A stretch of DNA of 64,000 bases from JAHJCW01 sp965369995 (GTDB lineage Bacteria; Fidelibacterota; Marinisomatia; Marinisomatales; JAHJCW01): positions 1 to 64,000 of the forward strand of contig CBDURO010000002.1 in NCBI GenBank assembly GCA_965369995.1, given 5' to 3'. The notes below the pieces were generated by a model, which searched no databases, was not told the DNA's origin, and saw only the letters and a list, made by a program, of their open reading frames with translations. Below, piece after piece: positions 17,633-27,128 of the stretch. Each line of letters opens with the position of its first letter. Positions within the stretch are counted from its first letter, which is position 1. Made by a program: the position numbers and the translations under genes.

Positions 17633-18637
17633 TTAAAAACTCAGCCAACCTCCAATTCTATGTGCATTTCCTAAATCATGATTAGAAAAACTATAGTCAA
17701 GGCCAACAGAATAATTCAGATTACCAAATGTTAACCCAATACCTCCTTGTAAATAATCATAATTAAATCCGCCGCGTATATTTATTACATCAAATAGAGT
17801 TAATTCAGCACCATATTGTGAATCACCTCTATATATTGAATTTTGCTGCCAAAGAATAGTAAATTTTATCGGTAGATTATCAAATGTTTGAAAATATCCG
17901 AAGCCGGCAATTAACTGCATGGGGATATCATCTCTTTTTCCTGAACTCCAGTATATTCTTGTATTTATAATATTGTTTAGCGACAATCCAAACGCAAATT
18001 TGTCTAACCAATCATACAAAAACAGATCCTCTAAATCAAGAAAAACCATCCCACCCATATCAACACCAATACCTGTTCCGGTTACTTGGTATAAATCTTT
18101 TTGCAATAGTTTTACATTTATTCCAATCGGTATTCTTAATGGAATTTCAGCAAACATCCATCCTAGATCAATATTATATTTAACACTTTTTGATAAATTA
18201 ATGATTAAAGCTGACTCACGAGTATTAAATGAATTAAATCCTCGAGCAACTAAAGCTCTTATCGAATCTCGTCTAGATTCTAAATCAGTGATTAATTTTA
18301 CATCGGGGCGTTCAAATATATCGTTTATCGATAAATTCAAAGCGTAAATTCCCCAATGATAACCTTTTTTAGTGGGATGAGAAAAACCTAATGTATAATA
18401 CTCAGCTAATTCAAATTGATTTACATACATACCGGTGAAAGTATTATTTGGCAAGAATGCTGTAGCGGCGGGGTTTACTAAATATCCCCCCACATTTTCG
18501 GGTAATGCGACAACAGATCTTCCCAAACCAACCGAACGGGAAGAAGCGCCTATATTTAAGAATGCATCTCCATAATTCGTCTCTTGACTCAACAGAAATG
18601 ATAAAGATACCATGATAACTGCGATGAAACTTTTCAT
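17633..18637 (-). CDS. PorV/PorQ-like outer-membrane beta-barrel protein
   Basis: The 334-residue protein has a signal peptide (about 1-17) and then a start typical of the PorV/PorQ/UPF0164 barrels (GDAFLNIGASSRSVGLGRS, then NPAATAFLPN). Alternating beta strands run to a C-terminal Phe (GGWLSF). Relatives in FCB bacteria include PorV, which shuttles type IX secretion cargo, and FadL-like transport barrels. No other type IX gene lies nearby, so the specific role is unknown. The gene stands alone between prfB (217-base gap) and cdaA (70-base gap). Confidence 0.7.
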   Translation of the reverse strand: MKSFIAVIMVSLSFLLSQETNYGDAFLNIGASSRSVGLGRSVVALPENVGGYLVNPAATAFLPNNTFTGMYVNQFELAEYYTLGFSHPTKKGYHWGIYALNLSINDIFERPDVKLITDLESRRDSIRALVARGFNSFNTRESALIINLSKSVKYNIDLGWMFAEIPLRIPIGINVKLLQKDLYQVTGTGIGVDMGGMVFLDLEDLFLYDWLDKFAFGLSLNNIINTRIYWSSGKRDDIPMQLIAGFGYFQTFDNLPIKFTILWQQNSIYRGDSQYGAELTLFDVINIRGGFNYDYLQGGIGLTFGNLNYSVGLDYSFSNHDLGNAHRIGGWLSF

Positions 18638-18707
18638 TTTAATCTAACTATTTTATTGATTCTTTCTATCATGTTTTCCCCAATTTTGCACGGATTAAAT
18701 AGAAATT

Positions 18708-19484
18708 TTAATCACTAGATGAGATAAATAAACGGTCATTCAAAAATCGTCGTAAAGCCATCTCATCTTGGCCAAGATTTACAAGACGACCATTCTCAGC
18801 AACAGAAATACGATGTGTTTCTTCGGACACAACTACTATTAATGCATCCGTTTCTTCCGATAATCCTAATGCTGCGCGATGCCTTGTTCCCATATCTGGA
18901 TCAATCATTGTACTTTCAGTGAGAGGTAAAATACATGCAGCTGCTTCGATAATTTCATTCTGAATTATGACAGCACCATCGTGCATAGGTGAGGTAGGAT
19001 TAAAAATTGATATTACGAGCGGTGCTGTTACTTCGGCTTTCAAGGACATTCCGGCATCCTTATACATCCGAAGACCGGTTTCTCGTTGGAATACAATTAA
19101 TGCGCCCCATCCCCTGTCAATGATTCGGGAGGTTGCTTCGACTATCTCTTCAATCGATTTTGCTGCATCAACCTTGAAAATTGATCGAAAAAATCGATTT
19201 TGCCCAATATAAATAAGCATTCGACGAATTTCAGGTTGAAATAATATCACAAAAGCAACTACCCAAACTGTTTCAAATTGATTTACTAACCACGATGTGG
19301 CGGAAAAGCCCAATGAATTAAATACAAACGATGCAATCAATAGGATTATAAGACCAACCAACATTTGTCCGGCTCGTGTACCTTTAAAATATTGGTAAAC
19401 TTTGTAGAATAACCAACTTACAAGTAGCAAGTCAATTATATCTAACAACGTAACGGTTAAAAATCCTATTTTAAATATTTCCAT
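18708..19484 (-). CDS. cdaA: Diadenylate cyclase CdaA
   Basis: The 258-residue protein has three N-terminal membrane helices (about 10-85) and a DAC (DisA_N) domain with the catalytic motifs DGA (169-171) and RHR (201-203). It condenses two ATP into cyclic di-AMP, a second messenger for potassium and osmotic balance and envelope homeostasis. The length and layout match CdaA/YbbP. It follows folP and ftsH; folP-cdaA adjacency recurs in FCB bacteria. The usual partner CdaR is not encoded here. Confidence 0.95.
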   Translation of the reverse strand: MEIFKIGFLTVTLLDIIDLLLVSWLFYKVYQYFKGTRAGQMLVGLIILLIASFVFNSLGFSATSWLVNQFETVWVVAFVILFQPEIRRMLIYIGQNRFFRSIFKVDAAKSIEEIVEATSRIIDRGWGALIVFQRETGLRMYKDAGMSLKAEVTAPLVISIFNPTSPMHDGAVIIQNEIIEAAACILPLTESTMIDPDMGTRHRAALGLSEETDALIVVVSEETHRISVAENGRLVNLGQDEMALRRFLNDRLFISSSD

Positions 19485-19565
19485 TTATGCAATTATTTTA
19501 ACTAAAAGTTAGTTTCTAGACTGTTATTTTACATCAATATGTTTTTAATTCCAACTTTATAAAAT

Positions 19566-20405
19566 TTATGAAATTCCACAAATTTTTTCTGTCATCTTAA
19601 CAACACGGAGCATTTCTTTAACATCGTGTACTCGGACAATGCGCGAACCGTTCATTATCGCCGCAGTAACTGCGGCTGCAGTTCCCTCGATACGATCGTC
19701 CGTTGATAAATTCAATATATTACCAATAAATGATTTACGAGAAGGACCAACTAGCACAGGAAATCCCAAATCTACTATCCGGCTTAACTCACGAATTATT
19801 TTAAAATTTTGATCAACCGTTTTACCAAAACCAATACCCGGATCAAGAATAATGTTATTTTTGTTTATTCCATTCGATGTCAATATATCTACTCTATCTT
19901 GAAAAAATAATATTAATTCTTCCATTAAATTTGTATATGAAGGATCATTCTGCATATTTTGAGGATTTCCTAACATATGCATCACTATTACCGGGACTTG
20001 AGTTTCGCTTGCCAAATGAACCATATTGTTGTCAAATCGCAACCCACTAATATCATTGATAATATTTGCACCAGCTGAAATTGCTTTACCTGCTACAACA
20101 GATTTGTATGTATCAATTGAAATGATGATATTTGATTTTTTTCGAATCCCTTCGATAACAGGGATAACTCTATTCAATTCTTCCTCAATATCAACTGGTT
20201 TTGCACCCGGCCGGGTTGACTCACCACCAATATCTATAATATCAGCACCTTCTTCTTCCATCTTTATGGCATGGGCAATTGCCTTTGAAAATTTATCATA
20301 TCTACCACCATCACTAAAAGAATTAGGTGTAACATTCAAAATCCCCATGACCAGGGGTTTTCTGTTATTATCTTTTAACCAAATGTTAAAATTATCTGAT
20401 TTCAT
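19566..20405 (-). CDS. folP: Dihydropteroate synthase
   Basis: The 279-residue TIM-barrel enzyme has the two pterin-binding signatures, LNVTPNSFSDGG (near residue 24) and DIGGESTRPGA (near 58), plus LDPGIGFGKT. It joins p-aminobenzoate to dihydropterin pyrophosphate in folate synthesis and is the sulfonamide target. It lies 30 bases after ftsH in the ftsH-folP-cdaA order. Confidence 0.96.
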   Translation of the reverse strand: MKSDNFNIWLKDNNRKPLVMGILNVTPNSFSDGGRYDKFSKAIAHAIKMEEEGADIIDIGGESTRPGAKPVDIEEELNRVIPVIEGIRKKSNIIISIDTYKSVVAGKAISAGANIINDISGLRFDNNMVHLASETQVPVIVMHMLGNPQNMQNDPSYTNLMEELILFFQDRVDILTSNGINKNNIILDPGIGFGKTVDQNFKIIRELSRIVDLGFPVLVGPSRKSFIGNILNLSTDDRIEGTAAAVTAAIMNGSRIVRVHDVKEMLRVVKMTEKICGIS

Positions 20406-20435
20406 AATATATTCAAAAACTCCAAAAAATAATTT

Positions 20436-22520
20436 CTATTTGGTGGAAGTTGGTGTTTCGGATTTTTGTTTACTAATTCTAGTTGGTTTCTTAGTTACCT
20501 TTCTTGATCTTTGATTTTTTCTATCCGTAGTCAATTTTGTATTACTTACACCTTGCTGCCTATTATTTCTACGGCGAATTATTTTTTTGCCTAATATAAT
20601 TCGTTTTACATCACCATCATCAAGTGTTTCATAGTGGATTAATTCTTCAGCCATTAAGTGTAATATCTTTTCGTGTTTATCTAACACTTCGTGCGCTCTT
20701 TTCTGAGCTATGCGAATTATCTTCGCTATTTCTTCATCAATCATTCTCGCTGTTACATCGCTATAATCGCGATGAGACTGAATTTCTCTACCAAGGAAAA
20801 TTTCCTCGTTTTTCTTTCCAAATGTCATTGGACCAAGTAATTCACTCATACCCCATTCACAAACCATTTTTCTAGCTATCACCGTTGCTTGTTCAATATC
20901 GTTGCCTGCACCTGTCGTTAACTCATTGAATATTTTCCGTTCGGCAGCTCTACCTCCTAACAAAATTACTAATCGTCCTTCAACATATTTTTTTGAATAA
21001 CCATGTCTTTCGTCAATTGGTAATTGCATAGTCATTCCCAATGCTTGTCCGCGCGGAATTATCGACACTTTATGAACAGGATCCGCTCCTTCAATTTTTG
21101 AAGCGACTAATGCATGGCCCGCTTCATGATAAGCTGTCAATTTCTTTTCTTCCTCAGATAAAATTACACTTTTCCGTTGGACTCCCATCATCACTTTATC
21201 CCTTGCATCTTCTAAATCTTCCATATCAACAGCTTTCTTTTTCTTACGTGCTGCTAAAAGTGCTGCTTCATTCATTATATTTGCTAAATCAGCACCAACT
21301 AAACCTGGTGTTCCCTTAGCAAGAGACTTTAAATCAACTTTGCGTTTATTTAGTATGATCTTTTTGGCATGTACTTCTAATATTCCCAATCTACCTCTAT
21401 AATCAGGAACATCAACAATAACATGCCTATCAAATCTACCCGGACGTAATAATGCTTTATCTAATACATCCGGACGGTTTGTAGCTGCCATTACAATTAC
21501 ATTGTCATTTTCTTCAAAACCATCTAATTCAACTAATAATGCATTCAGAGTTTGTTCGCGTTCATCATGTCCACCACCTAAGCCTGCCCCACGCTGACGA
21601 CCCACTGCATCTAATTCATCAATAAAAATAATACAGGGAGCTTGCTTTTTACCTTGTTCAAATAAATCTCTAACGCGCGATGCACCAACACCAACAAACA
21701 TCTCGACAAAATCAGCTCCGCTCAGACTGAAAAATGGAACCCCTGATTCACCGGCAACTGCACGGGCTAATAAAGTTTTTCCGGTTCCCGGAGCTCCTAA
21801 TAATAAAACTCCTTTTGGAATTTTTGCGCCCAATCTTTGTAACCGTTTAGGATGTTTCAAGAAATCAATTATTTCTATGAGCTCTTCTTTTGCCTCAACA
21901 CATCCTGCCACATCAGAAAATGTCACTTTAGGTAAATTAGTGGTTAACGCCGTAGCACGACTTTTACCAAAATTGAATACATTTTTCATACCACCGCCCG
22001 CCGCACCTTGCATACGACGCATAATAAATATCCAAAATCCAATAAGTACAATCCATGGTAACATATTGATTAAATAACTAGTCCAGTCAGTGGTCCTTTC
22101 CTTAAAATTATACTCTAAATTGTATTTATCCCATTCTGCCATCGTTTCACGATCCATTAGTGGCAGCGAGAAGAAAAATCGCTCTACGTTCTCAATCGTA
22201 CCATATTTTGTATTAATATTTTGAGGAATTTTAAATTCACCATGAAATATATTTTCTATAATTGTTCCTTTTAGTATTTGACCATTTTTTAAATACTCTT
22301 GATATTGAAAATATTCGACTTCGATTTCTTTTTTACTTGAGTTAGAAAATATTCCTGAAATTATTATTGCTCCTACAATTATTAATAACCATACAAAGGA
22401 TGTTTTTCCTGCTCTTTTAAATTGAAACATCGACTTTGGACCAACAGGTTTTTTCCCGGGGACACCCGGTTTTTTAGTTTGCGGTTTTTTTAAAACTATT
22501 TTTGGTTTTTTGCTTGCCAT
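20436..22520 (-). CDS. ftsH: ATP-dependent zinc metalloprotease FtsH
   Basis: The 694-residue membrane protease has two helices (about 41-58 and 149-168) flanking a periplasmic domain. An AAA+ module follows with Walker A GAPGTGKT (242-249) and the second-region-of-homology segment, then an M41 peptidase domain with zinc motif HEAGH near residue 465. It degrades misfolded membrane proteins and regulatory substrates. The extended basic N-terminus (first 38 residues, Lys/Pro rich) and the basic C-terminal tail are longer than in E. coli FtsH. It starts 2 bases after hpt. Confidence 0.97.
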   Translation of the reverse strand: MASKKPKIVLKKPQTKKPGVPGKKPVGPKSMFQFKRAGKTSFVWLLIIVGAIIISGIFSNSSKKEIEVEYFQYQEYLKNGQILKGTIIENIFHGEFKIPQNINTKYGTIENVERFFFSLPLMDRETMAEWDKYNLEYNFKERTTDWTSYLINMLPWIVLIGFWIFIMRRMQGAAGGGMKNVFNFGKSRATALTTNLPKVTFSDVAGCVEAKEELIEIIDFLKHPKRLQRLGAKIPKGVLLLGAPGTGKTLLARAVAGESGVPFFSLSGADFVEMFVGVGASRVRDLFEQGKKQAPCIIFIDELDAVGRQRGAGLGGGHDEREQTLNALLVELDGFEENDNVIVMAATNRPDVLDKALLRPGRFDRHVIVDVPDYRGRLGILEVHAKKIILNKRKVDLKSLAKGTPGLVGADLANIMNEAALLAARKKKKAVDMEDLEDARDKVMMGVQRKSVILSEEEKKLTAYHEAGHALVASKIEGADPVHKVSIIPRGQALGMTMQLPIDERHGYSKKYVEGRLVILLGGRAAERKIFNELTTGAGNDIEQATVIARKMVCEWGMSELLGPMTFGKKNEEIFLGREIQSHRDYSDVTARMIDEEIAKIIRIAQKRAHEVLDKHEKILHLMAEELIHYETLDDGDVKRIILGKKIIRRRNNRQQGVSNTKLTTDRKNQRSRKVTKKPTRISKQKSETPTSTK

Positions 22521-22522
22521 AA

Positions 22523-23056
22523 TTACTCTTCTAAACGATAAATTTCCGGTAAATGACGCAATTTTTGATTATAGTCTAAACCATATCCAACAACGAATTC
22601 CGGCGGGATTTCGAATCCGACATAATCGACTTTAAAATCTAAATTTGCAATATCCGGTTTTAATAATAATGTTACAATTGAGACCGATTTAGGTAAAGCA
22701 CCTTGCAAACGGTCTCGTAAAAACTTTATTGTCAATCCTGAATCAATAATATCTTCAACAATAATTACATGTCGTCCGGTGATATTCGCTGAAATATCTT
22801 TAAGCAATGTAACAGTTCCAACTGATTCTTTACCCGCATATGATGACATCTTGATAAAATCCATTTCACAATCAATTGTCATCTTGCGCATAAGATCAGA
22901 AATAAAAATAAAACTTCCATTCAATACACCAATTAAAATTGGAACTTCACCTTTAAATTTATTTGAAAGATCTCTAGCAATTTCTGTAATACGAGATTGA
23001 ATTTCTTTTTCAGAAATCAAAATTGACATTTCATAGCCGTATTTATTCATATTCAA
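22523..23056 (-). CDS. hpt: Hypoxanthine phosphoribosyltransferase
   Basis: The 177-residue type I phosphoribosyltransferase has the PRPP-binding loop VIIVEDIIDSGLT and an N-terminal LIGVLNGSFIFISDLMRK segment. It salvages hypoxanthine and/or guanine to nucleotides. It overlaps tilS by 4 bases and precedes ftsH by 2 bases. The tilS-hpt-ftsH order is widespread in bacteria, which supports the call. Confidence 0.95.
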   Translation of the reverse strand: MNMNKYGYEMSILISEKEIQSRITEIARDLSNKFKGEVPILIGVLNGSFIFISDLMRKMTIDCEMDFIKMSSYAGKESVGTVTLLKDISANITGRHVIIVEDIIDSGLTIKFLRDRLQGALPKSVSIVTLLLKPDIANLDFKVDYVGFEIPPEFVVGYGLDYNQKLRHLPEIYRLEE

Positions 23057-24429
23057 CCTACATTTGTGTTCATTGAAAGTTCCAAATAATGCTTTGTATC
23101 TTTATTAATTTTAACAGTTTCACTAATTCTGCGACCACATAGCCAAATTATTTCATTGTTTGCTGTTAATACCAATTGATTCTCTTTATCAAATTGATTG
23201 ATCTTTTCATCTGTCAAAAAATCACTTATCTTTTTTTTCCCTTGCATGCCCAAAGGCTGAAATGCATCTCCATCTTCCCAAGATCTTAATACCAATTTTT
23301 TATTGATAATTTCATCTCCACTAATAATTTCAACATTCGGATTATCTGTGAATGAGTATTTTTTTACTTTTCGCACCTTAAAAACATATTTACCACAATG
23401 TATCGATTCATTTAATTGAACAATTACTGGTTTAAAATTAGCTTTAAATTTAAAACCAATTATCCAATCTTGTCTGTCTTTTAATATTTCAAAATCATCA
23501 AAATTGTATACTTTCCCGACTTTAGCAGATTTTATTATTCTATCAACTTCATTCCATTGATATTTACGCCATGGATATTTTCCTAAGATATTCCTAATTA
23601 GCAATATTTTAACCGACCCAGGTAGTTTTTCAAAACTGCTGAGATTAATTCTTTTAACTACTTTATTAGATAATGTATCTTTATCTTCAGTTACAATTTT
23701 ATTCCCTAGTTCTTCAATAAAATAATCAATTATAGATTGGTTCTCAGCTGCAGAATCACAAATTGATTGAAATGATTTACCCAAATTAGAATAAAGTGAC
23801 TCCCATTGCGGAATTATTTGATGACGAAAATAATTTCTTGGAATCTCCATATTTCTATTAGTCTCATCATCCACATATTTTATTTGTAAATCATTCACTA
23901 CTTTTTCAATATCTGCTTTTGCTAATGTCAGTATAGGACGGATTACACTGCCGCGTTGTTTATGAATTCCTCGTAATCCACCAATACCCGATTTTTCACT
24001 AATTCTTTGCAATACAGTTTCTATCTGATCATTACTATGATGACCAGTGGCAATTTTATCAAAATTAATTTCTTTGCGGATTAATTCAAGTTGCGTATAA
24101 CGATTATCTCTCGCCCATGCTTCGGTGCTTTCACCAGGTTTTTTATCATCATAGTTTAGTTGTTTGACTATTACAGAAATATTAAGTTTTTTGCCTTGTT
24201 CAATAACAAATTTCTCATCATTAATAGAATTTGGACGAATATTGTGATTGACATGCCCAACGACTAACTCAATGTTCCATATCTTTTGTAATTCAACTAA
24301 CATATAAAGTAGGAACATCGAATCCATACCACCGGATACAGCAACAACAATATTATCATTTGGTTTTATCAGCTTTGATTCGACTAAATGATTGATAATA
24401 CGAGACTTCAATACTCGGTCTTTAGCCAC
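23053..24429 (-). CDS. tilS: tRNA(Ile)-lysidine synthetase
   Basis: The 458-residue protein opens with a PP-loop ATP pyrophosphatase domain (SGGMDS at 32-37, then GHVNHNIR and GHHSNDQIET). It ends in a TilS substrate-recognition domain (RSWEDGDAFQPLGMQGKKKISDFL). It converts the wobble C of tRNA-Ile(CAU) to lysidine so that AUA is read correctly, an essential modification. It overlaps hpt by 4 bases. Confidence 0.95.
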   Translation of the reverse strand: MAKDRVLKSRIINHLVESKLIKPNDNIVVAVSGGMDSMFLLYMLVELQKIWNIELVVGHVNHNIRPNSINDEKFVIEQGKKLNISVIVKQLNYDDKKPGESTEAWARDNRYTQLELIRKEINFDKIATGHHSNDQIETVLQRISEKSGIGGLRGIHKQRGSVIRPILTLAKADIEKVVNDLQIKYVDDETNRNMEIPRNYFRHQIIPQWESLYSNLGKSFQSICDSAAENQSIIDYFIEELGNKIVTEDKDTLSNKVVKRINLSSFEKLPGSVKILLIRNILGKYPWRKYQWNEVDRIIKSAKVGKVYNFDDFEILKDRQDWIIGFKFKANFKPVIVQLNESIHCGKYVFKVRKVKKYSFTDNPNVEIISGDEIINKKLVLRSWEDGDAFQPLGMQGKKKISDFLTDEKINQFDKENQLVLTANNEIIWLCGRRISETVKINKDTKHYLELSMNTNVG

Positions 24430-24442
24430 AATTATTTATAAT

Positions 24443-25390
24443 TTATTTTATGGTTGAAATGACTTCTGCAACTTCTTGTGCAGTATTCATAATATAAAAA
24501 TGTATGCAAGGAACTTTGGCTTCGATTAATTCTCTACATTGTTTAATAGCCCAATCCACACCGGCTTGATAAATATTTTCTTTAGAGAATCCTTCTATTT
24601 GTTCGGATAATTCTTGAGGGATATCAATGTGAAAAGTTCTCGGTATAATTTTTAAATGACTTTCACGCGTAATTATCTTAATTCCGGGTATTATCGGAAT
24701 ATTAATTCCGATAGCTTGGCATTGTTCGATAAAATCAAAATATTTTTTATTATCAAAACACATTTGCGTTACGATATAATCAGCTCCAGCGTCAACCTTT
24801 TGTTTCAAATGCTTTAAATCACTTTCTAGATTAGGAGCTTCTAAGTGCTTTTCAGGATATCCCGCTGTGCCGACGCAAAAATCTGTCGGTGATGCACCAC
24901 TCAGATCCTCTAAGAATTTTCCGGAATTCATATTCTTTATTTGTTTTACCAAATCAGAAGCAAATAAATTGTGTGTCTTACCTGTTTTATCAGTAGACAT
25001 CCGACGTAACTCATCACCTTGAACAGCCAAAATATTATTGATCCCCAAAAAGTTAAGTTCAATGAGGGCATCTTCCGTTTCCTCTTTGGTAAAACCCTTG
25101 CACAAAATGTGAGGAACTGTTTCAATATTATATCTATTTTTTATCGCAGCACTTAAACCGATTGTACCCGGTCGCTTACGTTTGGTGTGTCTTCGTAAAG
25201 AACCATTTTCTAATTCTTCGTAATACACTTCTGCCGAACGGCTTGTTAAATCGATAAATGGCGGTTCATAAGGAAGTAACTGTTCGATCAACGCAAAAAC
25301 ACTATCAATACTTCTTCCTCTCATAGGTGGTATTATTTCATAACTAAATAATGTTTTTTTCGATTTTTTGAAATGTTCGGTTACTTTCAT
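24443..25390 (-). CDS. metF: Methylenetetrahydrofolate reductase
   Basis: The 315-residue TIM-barrel flavoprotein includes SYEIIPPMRG at the start, NILAVQGDE, and ADYIVTQMCFD. It reduces 5,10-methylene-THF to 5-methyl-THF for methionine synthesis. The extended segment RSAEVYYEELENGSLRRHTKRKRPG is typical of the Bacteroidota/FCB MetF subgroup. It sits 13 bases from tilS and 10 bases from the MBL hydrolase gene. Confidence 0.93.
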   Translation of the reverse strand: MKVTEHFKKSKKTLFSYEIIPPMRGRSIDSVFALIEQLLPYEPPFIDLTSRSAEVYYEELENGSLRRHTKRKRPGTIGLSAAIKNRYNIETVPHILCKGFTKEETEDALIELNFLGINNILAVQGDELRRMSTDKTGKTHNLFASDLVKQIKNMNSGKFLEDLSGASPTDFCVGTAGYPEKHLEAPNLESDLKHLKQKVDAGADYIVTQMCFDNKKYFDFIEQCQAIGINIPIIPGIKIITRESHLKIIPRTFHIDIPQELSEQIEGFSKENIYQAGVDWAIKQCRELIEAKVPCIHFYIMNTAQEVAEVISTIK

Positions 25391-25400
25391 ATTGATTATG

Positions 25401-26042
25401 TTATAAATCTATTAAAAAGGGATTAGAAAGTACCTCATTTTCGATAGTAGTACTATATCCGTGCCCCGAATGAACTCGCGTATTACCGGGGATTTTTTCT
25501 ATTAACAATTTGAGAGAATCCATCAATGTGTTATAGTTACCTCCCGGAAAATCGGTGCGTCCAATAGAACCTTTAAATAAAGTATCACCGGTGAAAATAT
25601 CACCATTTAACTGATAACAAACACCACCGGGAGTATGCCCGGGTGTTTGAATTATCTCTAAATTATAATCACCTATAGTAAAACTATTTTCATTGGTTAA
25701 CCAGTGATCAACTACGGGTTTTTCATTAGGAGTCATTCCATACATTAAACACCCTTGCGGATAATGATCTATTATCATTTTCTCATTTTTATGTATATAA
25801 AAAGGAATAGAATAATGTTCCTTGAGTGGTTGCACCGCATGGACATGATCAATATGCCCATGCGTATTCAAAATAGCGATTGGATTTAGATTATTATTTC
25901 CAATTTCCTTGATATACAATTCAGGACTGTCACCCGGATCAATGATAATACAATCTAAATTATCATCACCATGAACGATATATCCGTTTTCTTGAAACGG
26001 TCCTGCTGTGATCTTATGAATATTAATTTTAAATGTAGTCAA
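25401..26042 (-). CDS. MBL-fold metallo-hydrolase (glyoxalase II-like)
   Basis: The 213-residue protein has the metal-binding motif HGHIDH (61-66), then TPGHTPGG and HSGHG further on, as in glyoxalase II-like hydrolases. It lacks the C-terminal substrate domain of true GloB, so it belongs to the short, soluble MBL group of uncertain substrate. It overlaps the GAPDH-like gene by 14 bases. A role in detoxification or thioester hydrolysis is possible but not shown. Confidence 0.88.
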   Translation of the reverse strand: MTTFKINIHKITAGPFQENGYIVHGDDNLDCIIIDPGDSPELYIKEIGNNNLNPIAILNTHGHIDHVHAVQPLKEHYSIPFYIHKNEKMIIDHYPQGCLMYGMTPNEKPVVDHWLTNENSFTIGDYNLEIIQTPGHTPGGVCYQLNGDIFTGDTLFKGSIGRTDFPGGNYNTLMDSLKLLIEKIPGNTRVHSGHGYSTTIENEVLSNPFLIDL

Positions 26043-27093
26043 AGAATAGGTCTGATAAGCACATTATTTTATCTTCATAGGAATGAGGATACAAAAACCA
26101 TTCCGTTGCAGCAATACTACTCAAGATAGAATTACCATCTTGTGGTGTAAAGCAGAAACCAGTGATTTCATGATCATTGCGCACTATTAAGGTTTGTTCT
26201 ACAATAACAGTTTGATTAAGAATTCTTCCGTAATGTCCCTGATCTCTACCAAAAGAAAATACTGTACTAGTAATGTCTTTATTAGTCATCGCTATCAACG
26301 GATTTTTGTTTAATAGATCTTTTACATCATCCAATTTGATCGGTTCTTCAACTTTAAGATTAAACCATATTACATGCATATACTGACTATTTACTTTCAT
26401 AGCTGAAGAAAACAAATTAAGATCAATATCCATCGTTTGGAATAATTCTGCAGCATCTTGCGCATGATGTGAACCAAAAGTGTCTGTTAAGTGAGCATTT
26501 ACTTGAGGTGCCGGTATAAACTTACTCGGTTGGCTTATATCATTGGCGCGACGAATACATACAAAACGCCCTTCCTTTAAATTGTCATTTTTACCATCTA
26601 ATCCCAATGTATTTACGATGCAAGACAAATTATGTGTATTACAGCTTACAACTTGTATGAATTGATCTTCGGGCGTTAGAGCTTTATCATTAATTCCACG
26701 AGCATATTGCTTACCAAAACCGTGCTCACTCCCTTGTGCCATAAATCCTTTTACTGTATCAGCAAATTTATGGTAGTATTTTTCCTTATTTTTATGACCA
26801 ACACCACTTGGTGTGCAATCAATTACTACAGATGCTCTTTTTATAGCTTCTTCAGTTTCAAAATCAGCATCCATCCCTAATTCTTTAAAATCTTTAATTT
26901 TGCTTTTATCAACTGATAATCTTGCACCTCTTCGAAGTAACCCATTTATTTTTGAAAAATCACCTTTAACAGCTGAATTTTTATTAAATGTAACTTCATC
27001 AATTCCTAATTGGTCGCGATAATCGGCTAGTAATCCAATTAACGGTTCTCCAATTGTTCCTGTTCCAACAACATGTACTATTTTACGAGACAC
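26029..27093 (-). CDS. Archaeal-type (type II) glyceraldehyde-3-phosphate dehydrogenase homologue
   Basis: The 354-residue protein has a Rossmann start (GTGTIGEP near residue 10) and the type II GAPDH landmarks VVIDCTPSGVG (89-99), GFMAQGSEH (116-124), the nucleophile motif VVSCNTH with Cys151, and CIRRA (179-183). The archaeal enzymes have VVSCNTTGL there. The downstream histidine motif of archaeal GAPDH is altered, with a single His at about 240. It may oxidise glyceraldehyde-3-phosphate or a related aldehyde phosphate. Ordinary bacterial GAPDH is a different subfamily, so this is either a transferred gene or a divergent paralogue. Confidence 0.75.
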   Translation of the reverse strand: MSRKIVHVVGTGTIGEPLIGLLADYRDQLGIDEVTFNKNSAVKGDFSKINGLLRRGARLSVDKSKIKDFKELGMDADFETEEAIKRASVVIDCTPSGVGHKNKEKYYHKFADTVKGFMAQGSEHGFGKQYARGINDKALTPEDQFIQVVSCNTHNLSCIVNTLGLDGKNDNLKEGRFVCIRRANDISQPSKFIPAPQVNAHLTDTFGSHHAQDAAELFQTMDIDLNLFSSAMKVNSQYMHVIWFNLKVEEPIKLDDVKDLLNKNPLIAMTNKDITSTVFSFGRDQGHYGRILNQTVIVEQTLIVRNDHEITGFCFTPQDGNSILSSIAATEWFLYPHSYEDKIMCLSDLFFDYI

Positions 27094-27128
27094 TTCCTTT
27101 CTCCTTTAAGATATTGTTATTATTATCT

